A stretch of DNA of 64,000 nt. Source: PCPOR2b sp965204355 (GTDB lineage: Bacteria > Poribacteria > WGA-4E > PCPOR2b). Positions 25,844 to 33,664 of this stretch are shown here, piece after piece. The DNA is taken from positions 4,464,001 through 4,528,000 of the forward strand of contig OZ241983.1 in assembly GCA_965204355.1 (NCBI GenBank), in the 5' to 3' direction. The notes below the pieces were generated by a model, which did not search any database, was not told the origin of the DNA, and was given only the letters and a program-made list of their open reading frames with translations. The position numbers and the translations under genes were made by a program. The stretch's first letter is position 1, and every line of letters starts with the position of its first letter.

Positions 25844-26194
25844 GCTAGTCGCGATTCGGAGATCGCTCCTACCGTATGCTTTTTGTAGGAGGGAATTCCA
25901 ATTCCCGACGATTGCACAAGTTTCCGGTGCTTGGATTATCAACTAGCAACTTGCGTTAGCTAGTCGCGATTCGGAGGGTACGCCCCCTACCGTATGCCTT
26001 TTGTAGGAGGGAATTCCAATTCCCGACAATTGCACAAGTTTCCGGTGCTTGGATTATCAACTAGCAACTTGCGTTAGCTAGTCGCGATTCGGAGGGTACG
26101 CCCCCTACCGTATGTTTTTTGTAGGAGGGAATTCCAATTCCCGACGATTGCACAAGTTTCCGGTGCTTGGATTATCAACTAGCAACTTGCATTA
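25844..26194. repeat. three tandem copies of a 115-118 bp repeat
   Basis: Units start at 25844, 25959 and 26077 with GCTAGTCGCGATTCGGAG and end with ATCAACTAGCAACTTGC. Copies two and three are almost identical. Each carries GTAGGAGGGAATTCCAATTCCC, a hairpin. The array stops 16 bases before the SDR start codon. Confidence 0.85.
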
Positions 26195-26210
26195 GTTTAA
26201 GGAAATACGG

Positions 26211-27002
26211 ATGAAATCTTTCAAAGGTGCAACTGTCTTGGTTACCGGCGCTTCCTCTGGTATCGGGGAAGCGTTTGCTCATAACCTTGCGAAGCGAGGG
26301 GCGGATTTAATCCTGACCGCACGGTCAGAAGATAAACTCCATCAGATCGCCAAGGCGTTGGCGGAAAAACACGCAATCCAAGTCGATGTGTTTCCCGGAG
26401 ATCTCAGCCGTCCGGATACCCCGCAACAGTTGTGGGAGCAGGTCCAATCCGCATCACTCTCAGTCGATGTGCTGATAAATAACGCCGGTGTCGGAAAGTG
26501 TGGTCCCTTCTTAGCGTATGACTATCAAAGCTACCAAGATATGCTGAATCTCAATATCAAAGCATTGGTGGGTTTAACGCATCTCTTTCTGCCTTCAATG
26601 TTGGAGAAGGGTGACGGTGGGATTATCAATGTGGCGTCGACGGCGGCGTTCCAGCCAATCCCTTACCTTGCGACCTATAGCGCCACGAAGGCGTTTGTCT
26701 TGGGTTTTTCAGAATCGCTTTGGGGTGAATATCACGAGCAGGGGTTGACGGTGCTTGCGCTCTGCCCCGGTAACACCTCCACGAACTTCGCTGATGTTGC
26801 CAACGCGGACGTAACACGGATGACCAGAGCGGAAACCCCCGAAACGGTGGTGGAAGCAGGTTTGAGGGCTTTTTTGAAGGGACGGAATTATGTGGTGCCA
26901 GGAAGGCGTGTCAACTATCTGTTGGCAAATCTGTCTCGGCTATTGCCGCGGCGCCGTGTGCTTGGGATAACGTCGGATATATTCAAGCCGGATCCATCCT
27001 AG
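26211..27002 (+). CDS. short-chain dehydrogenase/reductase (SDR)
   Basis: Classical SDR of 263 residues with TGASSGIGEAFA at 12-23, DVLINNAGVG for the NNAG element, NVASTAAFQPIP with the catalytic Ser, and YSATK (Tyr and Lys near 157-161). The C-terminal extension NYLLANLSRLLPRRRVLG is characteristic of the DltE/YqjQ-like SDR group. Substrate unknown. TAAGGAAAT precedes the ATG; the leader is the tandem repeat array, so any promoter must lie within or before repeats. Confidence 0.88.
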   Translation: MKSFKGATVLVTGASSGIGEAFAHNLAKRGADLILTARSEDKLHQIAKALAEKHAIQVDVFPGDLSRPDTPQQLWEQVQSASLSVDVLINNAGVGKCGPFLAYDYQSYQDMLNLNIKALVGLTHLFLPSMLEKGDGGIINVASTAAFQPIPYLATYSATKAFVLGFSESLWGEYHEQGLTVLALCPGNTSTNFADVANADVTRMTRAETPETVVEAGLRAFLKGRNYVVPGRRVNYLLANLSRLLPRRRVLGITSDIFKPDPS

Positions 27003-27004
27003 TG

Positions 27005-27156
27005 TTTCATGATAAGTGCCTCACGGCTTGGCTATGGCTATCCAAGCCGCTGTGCGAGGGAAGTGTCTAAAGGAGGCTTTTGTACCACAATCTGTTAGAT
27101 TGTGATCCCTCCGCAAACTAACAGTTTGCGTTACATTTATCTGACAATGTACTAGT
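27005..27156. repeat. diverged family C repeat copy
   Basis: Carries CATGATAAGTGCCTCACGGCT, a CAATCTGTTAGATTGTG hairpin, a GCAAACTAACAGTTTGC hairpin and the end TCTGACAATGTACTAGTG, all shared with the tandem copies at 40130-40932. Confidence 0.65.
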
Positions 27157-27203
27157 GCCCGGTAAATTCTTGGGCACCCACAAGGGGCGCCCCTACAAGC
27201 TGT

Positions 27204-28316
27204 CTACTGTGATTTGCCTCTCGCCGCGATCTCCCAAACGTCCTCGACAATCCCGTTACGAACCGCATAATACTGGTCATGCAGATTCACTGTCGTGCAG
27301 CAGTGCGTTGGTAGGAGCTCAATCTTATCGCCGGGCTTGAGCGTGACGCTTGGGTCTGCTGTCAGGTTCCCGTGCTCCTCGGACAACCCTCGCATCTCTA
27401 AGCCGTCAATCCCCACGGGCTGCGGTGTGCCGGAGTCACTTGTCAGCACCTTTGCCCCTGCATCAACGATGACGCGCGTCGGATGCGGACGACTTACCAC
27501 CGTCGTCAACATAGTCAAGGCGCAGCCAAACTCCTCACCGATACCCTCGACCGTCCGATAACTCGAATCGATAAAAACGTAAGACCCCGCCTGAATTTCT
27601 GTCATCTCCGGGTAAGCGCCGGTGATCGCATAGGTGCCCGTGCCACCGCCGCTCAGAATCTTCACGGGAACACCGTTCTGTTCGAGATACTGTTTGCTCC
27701 CAACGAGCATATCAACGGATTCGCTCGTTAAAGTTTTGCGTTCGGCGAAAGTCGGCGTGATGACGGTATGTCCCTCATAGCCCATCAGCCCTTCAAACTT
27801 GAGCGCCTTCGATTGCAGGATGTGACGCGCCAGATCCAGTGTCGGTTGCCCCGGCTCTGTCCCACACCGATTCATCCCAGAGTTGACTTCAATCAGGACT
27901 CGTAGCGTGGTGCCTTTCGCCTCCGCAGCCGCGGAAAGTTGATCGACGTTGTCCGGGTCATCAACGGCTACCATAATATCCGAGTGCTTGGCGAGGTTAA
28001 TCAGACGCGCAATCTTCTGCTTCCCAACAATCTGATTAGCAATCAACACGTCGCGGATGCCCGCATGGATCATCGCTTCCGCCTCGCCGAGTTTGGCACA
28101 GGTCATACCAATCGCGCCCGCCTCCATCTGTTTATGCGCGATAATCGGGGTCTTATGCGTTTTGACATGCGGACGAAGATCTGCGTTGACCGTCTTGAAA
28201 TAGTCCGCCATCTTCTGGATATTGGCTTCCATGATATCCACATCGATTAGCAGTGCCGGGGTATCAATCTCTTCTTTGGGGATGCCGATAAACACATCAA
28301 GGTTGGGTGCTGACAT
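27204..28316 (-). CDS. DSD1-type PLP enzyme (D-threonine aldolase/D-serine dehydratase-like)
   Basis: Fold-type III PLP enzyme of 370 residues with an alanine-racemase-like N-terminal barrel and a C-terminal D-serine-dehydratase-like domain. IDTPALLIDVDIMEANIQ opens the barrel, and the PLP Lys lies in RPHVKTHKTP near residue 50; GGGTGTYAI binds phosphate. The C-terminal LLPTHCCTTVNLHDQYY contains the His and Cys metal ligands typical of metal-dependent D-threonine aldolases. AGGAG precedes the ATG. Exact substrate is open. Confidence 0.88.
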   Translation of the reverse strand: MSAPNLDVFIGIPKEEIDTPALLIDVDIMEANIQKMADYFKTVNADLRPHVKTHKTPIIAHKQMEAGAIGMTCAKLGEAEAMIHAGIRDVLIANQIVGKQKIARLINLAKHSDIMVAVDDPDNVDQLSAAAEAKGTTLRVLIEVNSGMNRCGTEPGQPTLDLARHILQSKALKFEGLMGYEGHTVITPTFAERKTLTSESVDMLVGSKQYLEQNGVPVKILSGGGTGTYAITGAYPEMTEIQAGSYVFIDSSYRTVEGIGEEFGCALTMLTTVVSRPHPTRVIVDAGAKVLTSDSGTPQPVGIDGLEMRGLSEEHGNLTADPSVTLKPGDKIELLPTHCCTTVNLHDQYYAVRNGIVEDVWEIAARGKSQ

Positions 28317-28439
28317 CGGTTTGTCTCCTAATTTTTTGATCGTCCTTGTCGGGAGGAGAATTGTATCTGTATATTTGAGGGGGTGCCTCTTTATAGCCCC
28401 GATAAATCGGGATAAACGGGATGCAAAGCCATCTGAATC

Positions 28440-29340
28440 GCGGATTATAGTAGATTTTAGAATTACTTAGACATGATGAGCGAACCAAGTCACGAACCTT
28501 GCTCGCCGAGTTACGGCACACGGAGTGTGCCTACTACTATTCAGGTCAGAAACTTGTTGGCAGGGTCACGGTCCACGGTGCACGCCTCCGACGTAAAGGG
28601 CAATCTGCCAAATGTAGTGCAAACTGTTAGTTTGCGGATCACAATCTATGGTGAACTTTAGAATTACTTGAACACTCTGTACCGGCGAGGGTTCCTAACC
28701 TCGCCTACCGAGGATGGGAAAATCCGGACTATCACCCCAGCAGGTTCGTTTTCTCCCCGCACCGCATAGGCGCAGTTACAAACAGCGCCTACCAAACGGG
28801 AGCCCGGTAGGTGGGGGTGGAAACCGCACCGGACATCGCTTGAAGATTACCCGATTAATAAATTAATCTTCATCTGGAGCGCAGGTCTTTCCCTTACTGC
28901 GGGTCTATAGACATGTCGCTCCGCTGGAGCGAAAGGCAAAATTCCTCAACCTTAACAACAAACCGATAGATCTTCAACATTACCAACTTGAGTTAGTACC
29001 ATCGGTTATCAACATGCCGCTCCTCCCCGATGAATCGGGATCCAAAACTGGAGCGGAAGCACATGTCGCCCCGCTGGGGCTTGGAAGGGGGACACATCGA
29101 TCGGCTATAAACATGTCGCCCCGCCCCGATAGAATCGGGATTCAAAGCAACTGGGGCTAAATGACCCGATGATTTTTACGTTTCACGCCTCACGTATCAC
29201 GTTATCAACAGCTGCAAACTAGCACCATTGATTATCCCCTTCTATAGACATGTCGCGCTTCCCCGATAAATCCCCGATGAATCGGGACAGGCGGGATTCA
29301 AAGCAACTGGGACTTGAGGGGGCAATGGTTTTTCAATGGG
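28440..29340. repeat. dense repeat block with palindromes and an empty MITE target
   Basis: About 1 kb without a gene. It contains family A ends (near 28449 and 28650), the GCACACGGAGTGTGCC hairpin shared with 32521 and 49618, GTGCGG and GGCGCAG hairpins, and many TCGCTCCGCTGGAGCGA or CCCGATGAATCGGG palindromes. At 28831-28873 the minus strand reads as the uninterrupted host sequence (family D) of the short family A copies at 40278 and 48871. Confidence 0.65.
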
Positions 29341-29375
29341 TGACAATTTGGTAGTGTCAGTTCCTAATCTTTCTT

Positions 29376-30383
29376 TCAGTCTTTTTTCTTTTGTGCGTTT
29401 TCGAGCACATTTTCAAGCGCTTCTTCTGCTTTGGCACGGTCTGCTTTAGCGCGTTTCATGTCGCCTTTGGAGAAATAAGCCAGCGCACGCCACTGATAGG
29501 CAGAGTGGACGCTGAAATCATCGGGTTTTAATTCTATCGCTTGAGTCAAATCAGCAATGGCTTTGTCATAGTCGCCCATGAATAGGTAAGATCTTCCACG
29601 CCCGACATAGGCTGCAGCATGACTCGGATCCAGTGCTATCGCTTTGTTAAAGTCAGCAAAGGCTCTCTCCTCATCTCCTTTACTGCTCCTGAGCTGGTAA
29701 GCCTGCCCACGGCCAGCATAGGCGTCCGCATAATCTGGTTTCAGTACTATTGCATCGTTAAAATCGAAAACGGCGCGGTAGTAACTGCCTTTTTTGAAGT
29801 AAGCGTGCCCTCGTAAGGCGTAGGCATGGGCATCGTCGGGTTTCAACTCTACCAATTTGGTAAAGTCAGCAACGGCTTTCTTATAGTCGCGTTTTTCGAT
29901 GTAAGCCTGCCCGCGATTGAGATAGGCTTCGGTGAAATGCGGCTTTAGTGCCACGGCTTTGGTAAAGTCTTGGAGGGCGTTGTCATAATCCTCCCTCTCC
30001 CTATCATCCCTCTCTCTGTAAGCTAACCCACGCGATAAATAGTTACTGGCATGATTGGGACTCAGCAATATCGCTTCCGTCAGATCAGCAATGGCGTTGC
30101 CATAATCGCCTTTTGCATGGTAAGCGAGGCCACGCACGGAATAGACCTTCGTATGATTGGGGTCAAGTTTTATCGTTTCGGTAAAGACTTTAATGGCGTT
30201 GTCATAATCGCCCTTTTCCAGATAGATCTGCCCGCGATCGAAGTAGGCATTGGCATCTGCTGGATTTTGCTTTATCAGTTCAGTTAGATCGGTAATGGAG
30301 CGCGCAGGACTTGATTGGATCAGTGGACTTGTGAGGAGGAAGATTAGGAATGTGAGGGTTGGGACGATGTATTTGGGGTTCAT
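29376..30383 (-). CDS. secreted tetratricopeptide repeat protein
   Basis: A 335-residue protein with a signal peptide (hydrophobic at 8-24, cleavage likely after LIQSSPA) and about eight 34-residue TPR units, each with AY.-RG.AY...GDY..AI.D...AI.L.P-type spacing; LKPDYADAYAGRGQAY is a clear example. It probably acts as a periplasmic protein-protein scaffold. A short Lys-rich coiled tail ends the protein (KKKD). GGAGACTCC lies before the ATG. No partner is evident from the neighbours. Confidence 0.9.
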   Translation of the reverse strand: MNPKYIVPTLTFLIFLLTSPLIQSSPARSITDLTELIKQNPADANAYFDRGQIYLEKGDYDNAIKVFTETIKLDPNHTKVYSVRGLAYHAKGDYGNAIADLTEAILLSPNHASNYLSRGLAYRERDDREREDYDNALQDFTKAVALKPHFTEAYLNRGQAYIEKRDYKKAVADFTKLVELKPDDAHAYALRGHAYFKKGSYYRAVFDFNDAIVLKPDYADAYAGRGQAYQLRSSKGDEERAFADFNKAIALDPSHAAAYVGRGRSYLFMGDYDKAIADLTQAIELKPDDFSVHSAYQWRALAYFSKGDMKRAKADRAKAEEALENVLENAQKKKD

Positions 30384-30481
30384 GGGGAGTCTCCTTTCGC
30401 TGTCAGTTCCTTTTTTGGGGCGGATCTGTGAAATGGGGGCAAGACATCATTATGGCAACAATCATAGAGACAAGCACAAGA

Positions 30482-30826
30482 TCACTGTGCTTCACCACGG
30501 AATTGCGATCGTGAATTTTCACGTTGTTCTTTGATTTTCATGAGTCGCTTCACACCCGGCGGGGGATTTTTTCGCTGTTCCTCATAAGCAGCCTCAACCC
30601 GCCTGTGCCCGGCTTTGATATAGGCATCGATCCGCTCTTGGTTGAATAGATAATAGGTAATCGTTGCATAGATCTGCTTTAAGGTCAGATGTGGATGGTG
30701 TCGTCGAATCTCCTCCGGGCTGGCACCTTCAAGAAATTTCTCGATCACAACTTCGATGCCGACTCGTGTTCCTTTGATCCGTATCCTTTCCGGGCTGATA
30801 AATTCAAAGGTATTTGCGAGTTCCAC
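30482..30826 (-). CDS. DUF433 family protein (putative antitoxin-like)
   Basis: A 114-residue protein with the small winged-helix DUF433 domain at about 5-70: ISPERIRIKGTRVGIEVVIE and SPEEIRRHHPHLTLKQIYAT. DUF433 proteins are often found beside PIN-like DUF5615 proteins as presumed antitoxins. No such gene follows here: the next gene is the TPR protein. A basic tail (about 80-114) extends the domain. Start is GTG with AAAGGAGA 7 bases upstream. Confidence 0.82.
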   Translation of the reverse strand: MELANTFEFISPERIRIKGTRVGIEVVIEKFLEGASPEEIRRHHPHLTLKQIYATITYYLFNQERIDAYIKAGHRRVEAAYEEQRKNPPPGVKRLMKIKEQRENSRSQFRGEAQ

Positions 30827-30993
30827 AATCTTCTCCTTTTCTATGAGGTTTGGATTTTCCCTAGTTCTCTCTGCTCTTCCGAATCTCTAAAGTTGTTGGC
30901 TCGTGTAAAAACAGAGGGCAATGATGGTGAAGGCGTTAAGGGCAGGGCAGGATGCCCCGCCTACGGGGTTGGTATGGTTTCCGTCTTAAGTTT

Positions 30994-31995
30994 CTAAAGC
31001 TGCTTAACAGGGTTGGAGAGCTTGCCGAGTCCATCTGCCTCGATCTCTACAATATCACCCGGTGCCAATGGCAGGTCATTCGGCACAATGATGCCGGTGC
31101 CGGTGGAGACAACCGTTCCAACCGGGACAGGGTTATCTCTGCAAAGGAATTCGGTGAGTTCCTCAAACTTCCAATTAATTTGGGAGGTGTTCACGCCGCC
31201 TTCGTAGATCGGTTTGTCGTCTCGGATAACCGTGCATTTGATGTTGAGATTATAGGGATCATCAACTTCGGAGGCGGTCACGAACATCGGACCGAGGGCA
31301 CAACAACCGTAAAAGACTTTCGACTGCGGCAGGTAGAGGGGATTGTCCCGCTCGATGTCCCATGCGGACACATCGTTGCAGAGCGTGTAGCCGACAATTT
31401 CTCCGTCCTCGCCGAGGACATACGCTAACTCCGGTTCGGTGGCTGTGAGTATGGAGTCGCTTCGGATACCGATGAATCCGTTGGGACCGACGCACCGGGC
31501 GGGTGTTGCTTTGAAGAATATCTCAGGGCGGTCTGCGTTGTAGACGCGGCTGTATATATCCTGCTCACTGTCGTCGTCCCGCATATCCGCGCTGCGTTTG
31601 TAGGTCACGCCGCAACCCCACACCTCTGGTGAATCGAGAGGGGATAGGAGGTGAGGCACGTCTGGGTTTGGTGGCACATCGAGCGTAGCAAATTTGAGTT
31701 TGTCGTCGTCCGCTTGCCCCGGTAGCGGCGCATGGCTTGTCCCACCTGAAACACGCTCTTGGATATCGGCAAGCAGGATCCCCATGCTCACCCCTTCGTT
31801 GTAAGAGAGTTCAATTAATTCTAACACCCCCGGGGACTCATCGCTTGTGACGTCAATCACAATATCGTCCGGTTCAACGGATCGGCTGAGTAAACCACGA
31901 TCCCCGTCGCTGGCAATATCGGTAACAACATCGCTTCGTGTCACAACACCGACACGCTTACCTTGACCGGGTTGATAATATTGTATAAGTCTCAT
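30994..31995 (-). CDS. fumarylacetoacetate hydrolase family protein
   Basis: FAH-type hydrolase/decarboxylase of 333 residues. The catalytic domain includes LLSPLDSPEVWGCGVTYKRS, the metal-site EPELAYVLGEDGEIVGYTL, DVSAWDIERDNPLYL and GTVVSTGTGIIVPNDLPL before the terminal GDIVEIEADGLGKLSNPV. Members hydrolyse C-C bonds of acylpyruvates or dehydrate sugar acids such as 2-keto-3-deoxy-D-arabinonate. The N-terminal 100 residues are divergent. No catabolic cluster surrounds it; it is probably monocistronic. Confidence 0.9.
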   Translation of the reverse strand: MRLIQYYQPGQGKRVGVVTRSDVVTDIASDGDRGLLSRSVEPDDIVIDVTSDESPGVLELIELSYNEGVSMGILLADIQERVSGGTSHAPLPGQADDDKLKFATLDVPPNPDVPHLLSPLDSPEVWGCGVTYKRSADMRDDDSEQDIYSRVYNADRPEIFFKATPARCVGPNGFIGIRSDSILTATEPELAYVLGEDGEIVGYTLCNDVSAWDIERDNPLYLPQSKVFYGCCALGPMFVTASEVDDPYNLNIKCTVIRDDKPIYEGGVNTSQINWKFEELTEFLCRDNPVPVGTVVSTGTGIIVPNDLPLAPGDIVEIEADGLGKLSNPVKQL

Positions 31996-32102
31996 GTTTT
32001 TTTCCTGCCTCTAAAAATTGAAATGATGGATAAATCTGGATTGTGAATTTTTCATAGCATACATTAACTTAGTTTGGAACGCAAGTGTTTTTATAGACTA
32101 AG

Positions 32103-32546
32103 TAGGGCTATTCAGTTTTATGCTTATTACGCATTTTGTTTGAAAAGTGACAGTCGGGAAGTCGCTCTTAGAGCGCGGTGTCGGGATTTGGAAATCCCTC
32201 CTACAGAAGAACTGAAGTGTCGAGATTTGGAAATCCCTCCTACAGAAGAACTATGGTGGATTCTAAAAATAAATGGACACTTTCACCTCCCGGTAGGTGC
32301 GGTTAGAAACCGCACCGAATAGGCGCAGTTACGAACAGCGCCTACCAAACGGTCGTTTCGTTTTCCTAACCGCACCGGGTTGGAGTGTCTAATTATGGTC
32401 GATTTTAGAATTACTTGGACACTCTGTACCGGCGCAGTTACAAACAGCGCCTACCAAACTTTAGAATTACTTAGACATGATGATCGAACCAAGTCACGAA
32501 CCTTGCTCGCCGAGTTACGGCACACGGAGTGTGCCTACTACTATTG
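32103..32546. repeat. family B MITE carrying family A insertions, plus GCACACGGAGTGTGC hairpin
   Basis: A family B left end at 32103 runs to GAAGAACTA, where a family A element begins at 32254; another A end follows at about 32394 and a third at 32460. The B internal segment with GATTTGGAAATCCCTCCTACAGAAGAACT is duplicated. No gene seen between 31996 and 32782. Confidence 0.65.
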
Positions 32547-32660
32547 CTGTAGTTAGACTGCTTTCCATATAGATAGTGCTCCGCCCCGGTAAATCCCCGA
32601 TGAATCGGGACAGGCGGGATTCAAAACTGGAGCGAAAGGTGTCATAATCAGGAAATCTAT

Positions 32661-32750
32661 AGGCTCATGTTAAGAAATAGCAAAGAAACCGAGTTTTGAA
32701 GAAAAAACTCGGTTTCTGTTTGCCTTTTGCACTTTTTTTTGATGTGAACC
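32661..32750. terminator. dispersed terminator-like hairpin
   Basis: GAAACCGAGTTTT pairs perfectly with AAAACTCGGTTTC (13 bp, loop GAAGAA), flanked by GGCTCATGTTAAG and a plus-strand run of T8. Same family as the structure after fabF. It lies 33 bases beyond the PAP2 stop on the minus strand and could end that transcript. Confidence 0.6.
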
Positions 32751-32782
32751 ACCAATGGATTTTCAATAACTGGCAACTTACG

Positions 32783-33523
32783 CTACAATAGCAAACGATA
32801 GAGATACGGCGCAGCCCCAAAGATGACTACCGCCAAAACCGTTCCGAGGATGGCGTCAAGTGCGTAATGAAATCGTCCGTAGACTGTTCCGAGGACCAAC
32901 CCCACGCCAAATGGGCACAGGATTGTAAAAGCAATCGGGTGATAACGGGCGGCGTAGAGGACGACAATCACACCGATCGCGCAGTGGGAACTTGGAAACG
33001 CTGTACCTTTAGATGATGCCATAGCGAGGATCATGTGTACCTTTTTGAAAAAATAGCCATCCGTGAGCGGTCCGCTAATTTTCTCAAACTTGTAGCGCGG
33101 TCCCATGACCGGCATAAAGAGATACCAGATGAGACATAAGTTGAAGGTCAGTATCTCCGCAAAAACGACTTCGTGGAATGCTTCATGTCTGCCTTGGGCG
33201 TAAAGCACCCCAACAAGCCCGAAAACAATGGGATAATAGCTGAAATAGCACAGATGCAAGAGTTCCGAAAGTCCCTTCGACGGGAAGCGTTCACTAAAAG
33301 AAACGCTTGGTTGCCGATTGAATAACCGCCCCTCCCATTCTATAATTTTATCGTCGAAATATCCTCGCAGCACCATCTGCGTCAGTGGCGGTATTTCTAA
33401 GTAGAAGATTGGAATCGTTGCCATGGGATACCAGTTGCGTAATATATGAATCAGAGGCGGCAAAGAACTTTCGGGGATGAAAGCTAGCGAGACTAAACCG
33501 CATATAGCACCCACACGAGCCAC
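32783..33523 (-). CDS. PAP2 family membrane phosphatase
   Basis: Integral membrane phosphatidic-acid-phosphatase-type enzyme. From the only usual start codon (GTG 33523) it has 246 residues and about five to six membrane helices. The acid phosphatase motifs are present: GPRYKF, the FPSSHCAI motif with the catalytic His, and YGRFHYALDAILG for the third motif. Coding-like sequence continues 47 codons further upstream in the same frame (listed separately). It likely dephosphorylates a lipid phosphate at the membrane. It follows the ABC permease gene and is probably co-transcribed. Confidence 0.88.
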   Translation of the reverse strand: MARVGAICGLVSLAFIPESSLPPLIHILRNWYPMATIPIFYLEIPPLTQMVLRGYFDDKIIEWEGRLFNRQPSVSFSERFPSKGLSELLHLCYFSYYPIVFGLVGVLYAQGRHEAFHEVVFAEILTFNLCLIWYLFMPVMGPRYKFEKISGPLTDGYFFKKVHMILAMASSKGTAFPSSHCAIGVIVVLYAARYHPIAFTILCPFGVGLVLGTVYGRFHYALDAILGTVLAVVIFGAAPYLYRLLL

Positions 33524-33664
33524 GACATAAATACTCCACCATCGTAAGTTTTTGTGAAAGACGCAGGCGAGTAGGCCGGTAATTGCGAGATAAACGATTG
33601 TAACCCAGTCGGAGGGACGAAGGGCGTTGACAATATTAAAATCGTAAATAGGTAGGTTGATAGA
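33524..33664 (-). other. probable N-terminal extension of the PAP2 gene without a usual start codon
   Basis: Starting directly after the TGA of the ABC permease and in the same frame as PAP2, 47 sense codons encode a plausible membrane helix (DWVTIVYLAITGLLACVF) followed by HKNLRWW. They contain no ATG, GTG or TTG. GAGGAG lies 6 bases before an ATC, so initiation at ATC or ATT, or readthrough of the TGA, would be needed. Confidence 0.5.
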
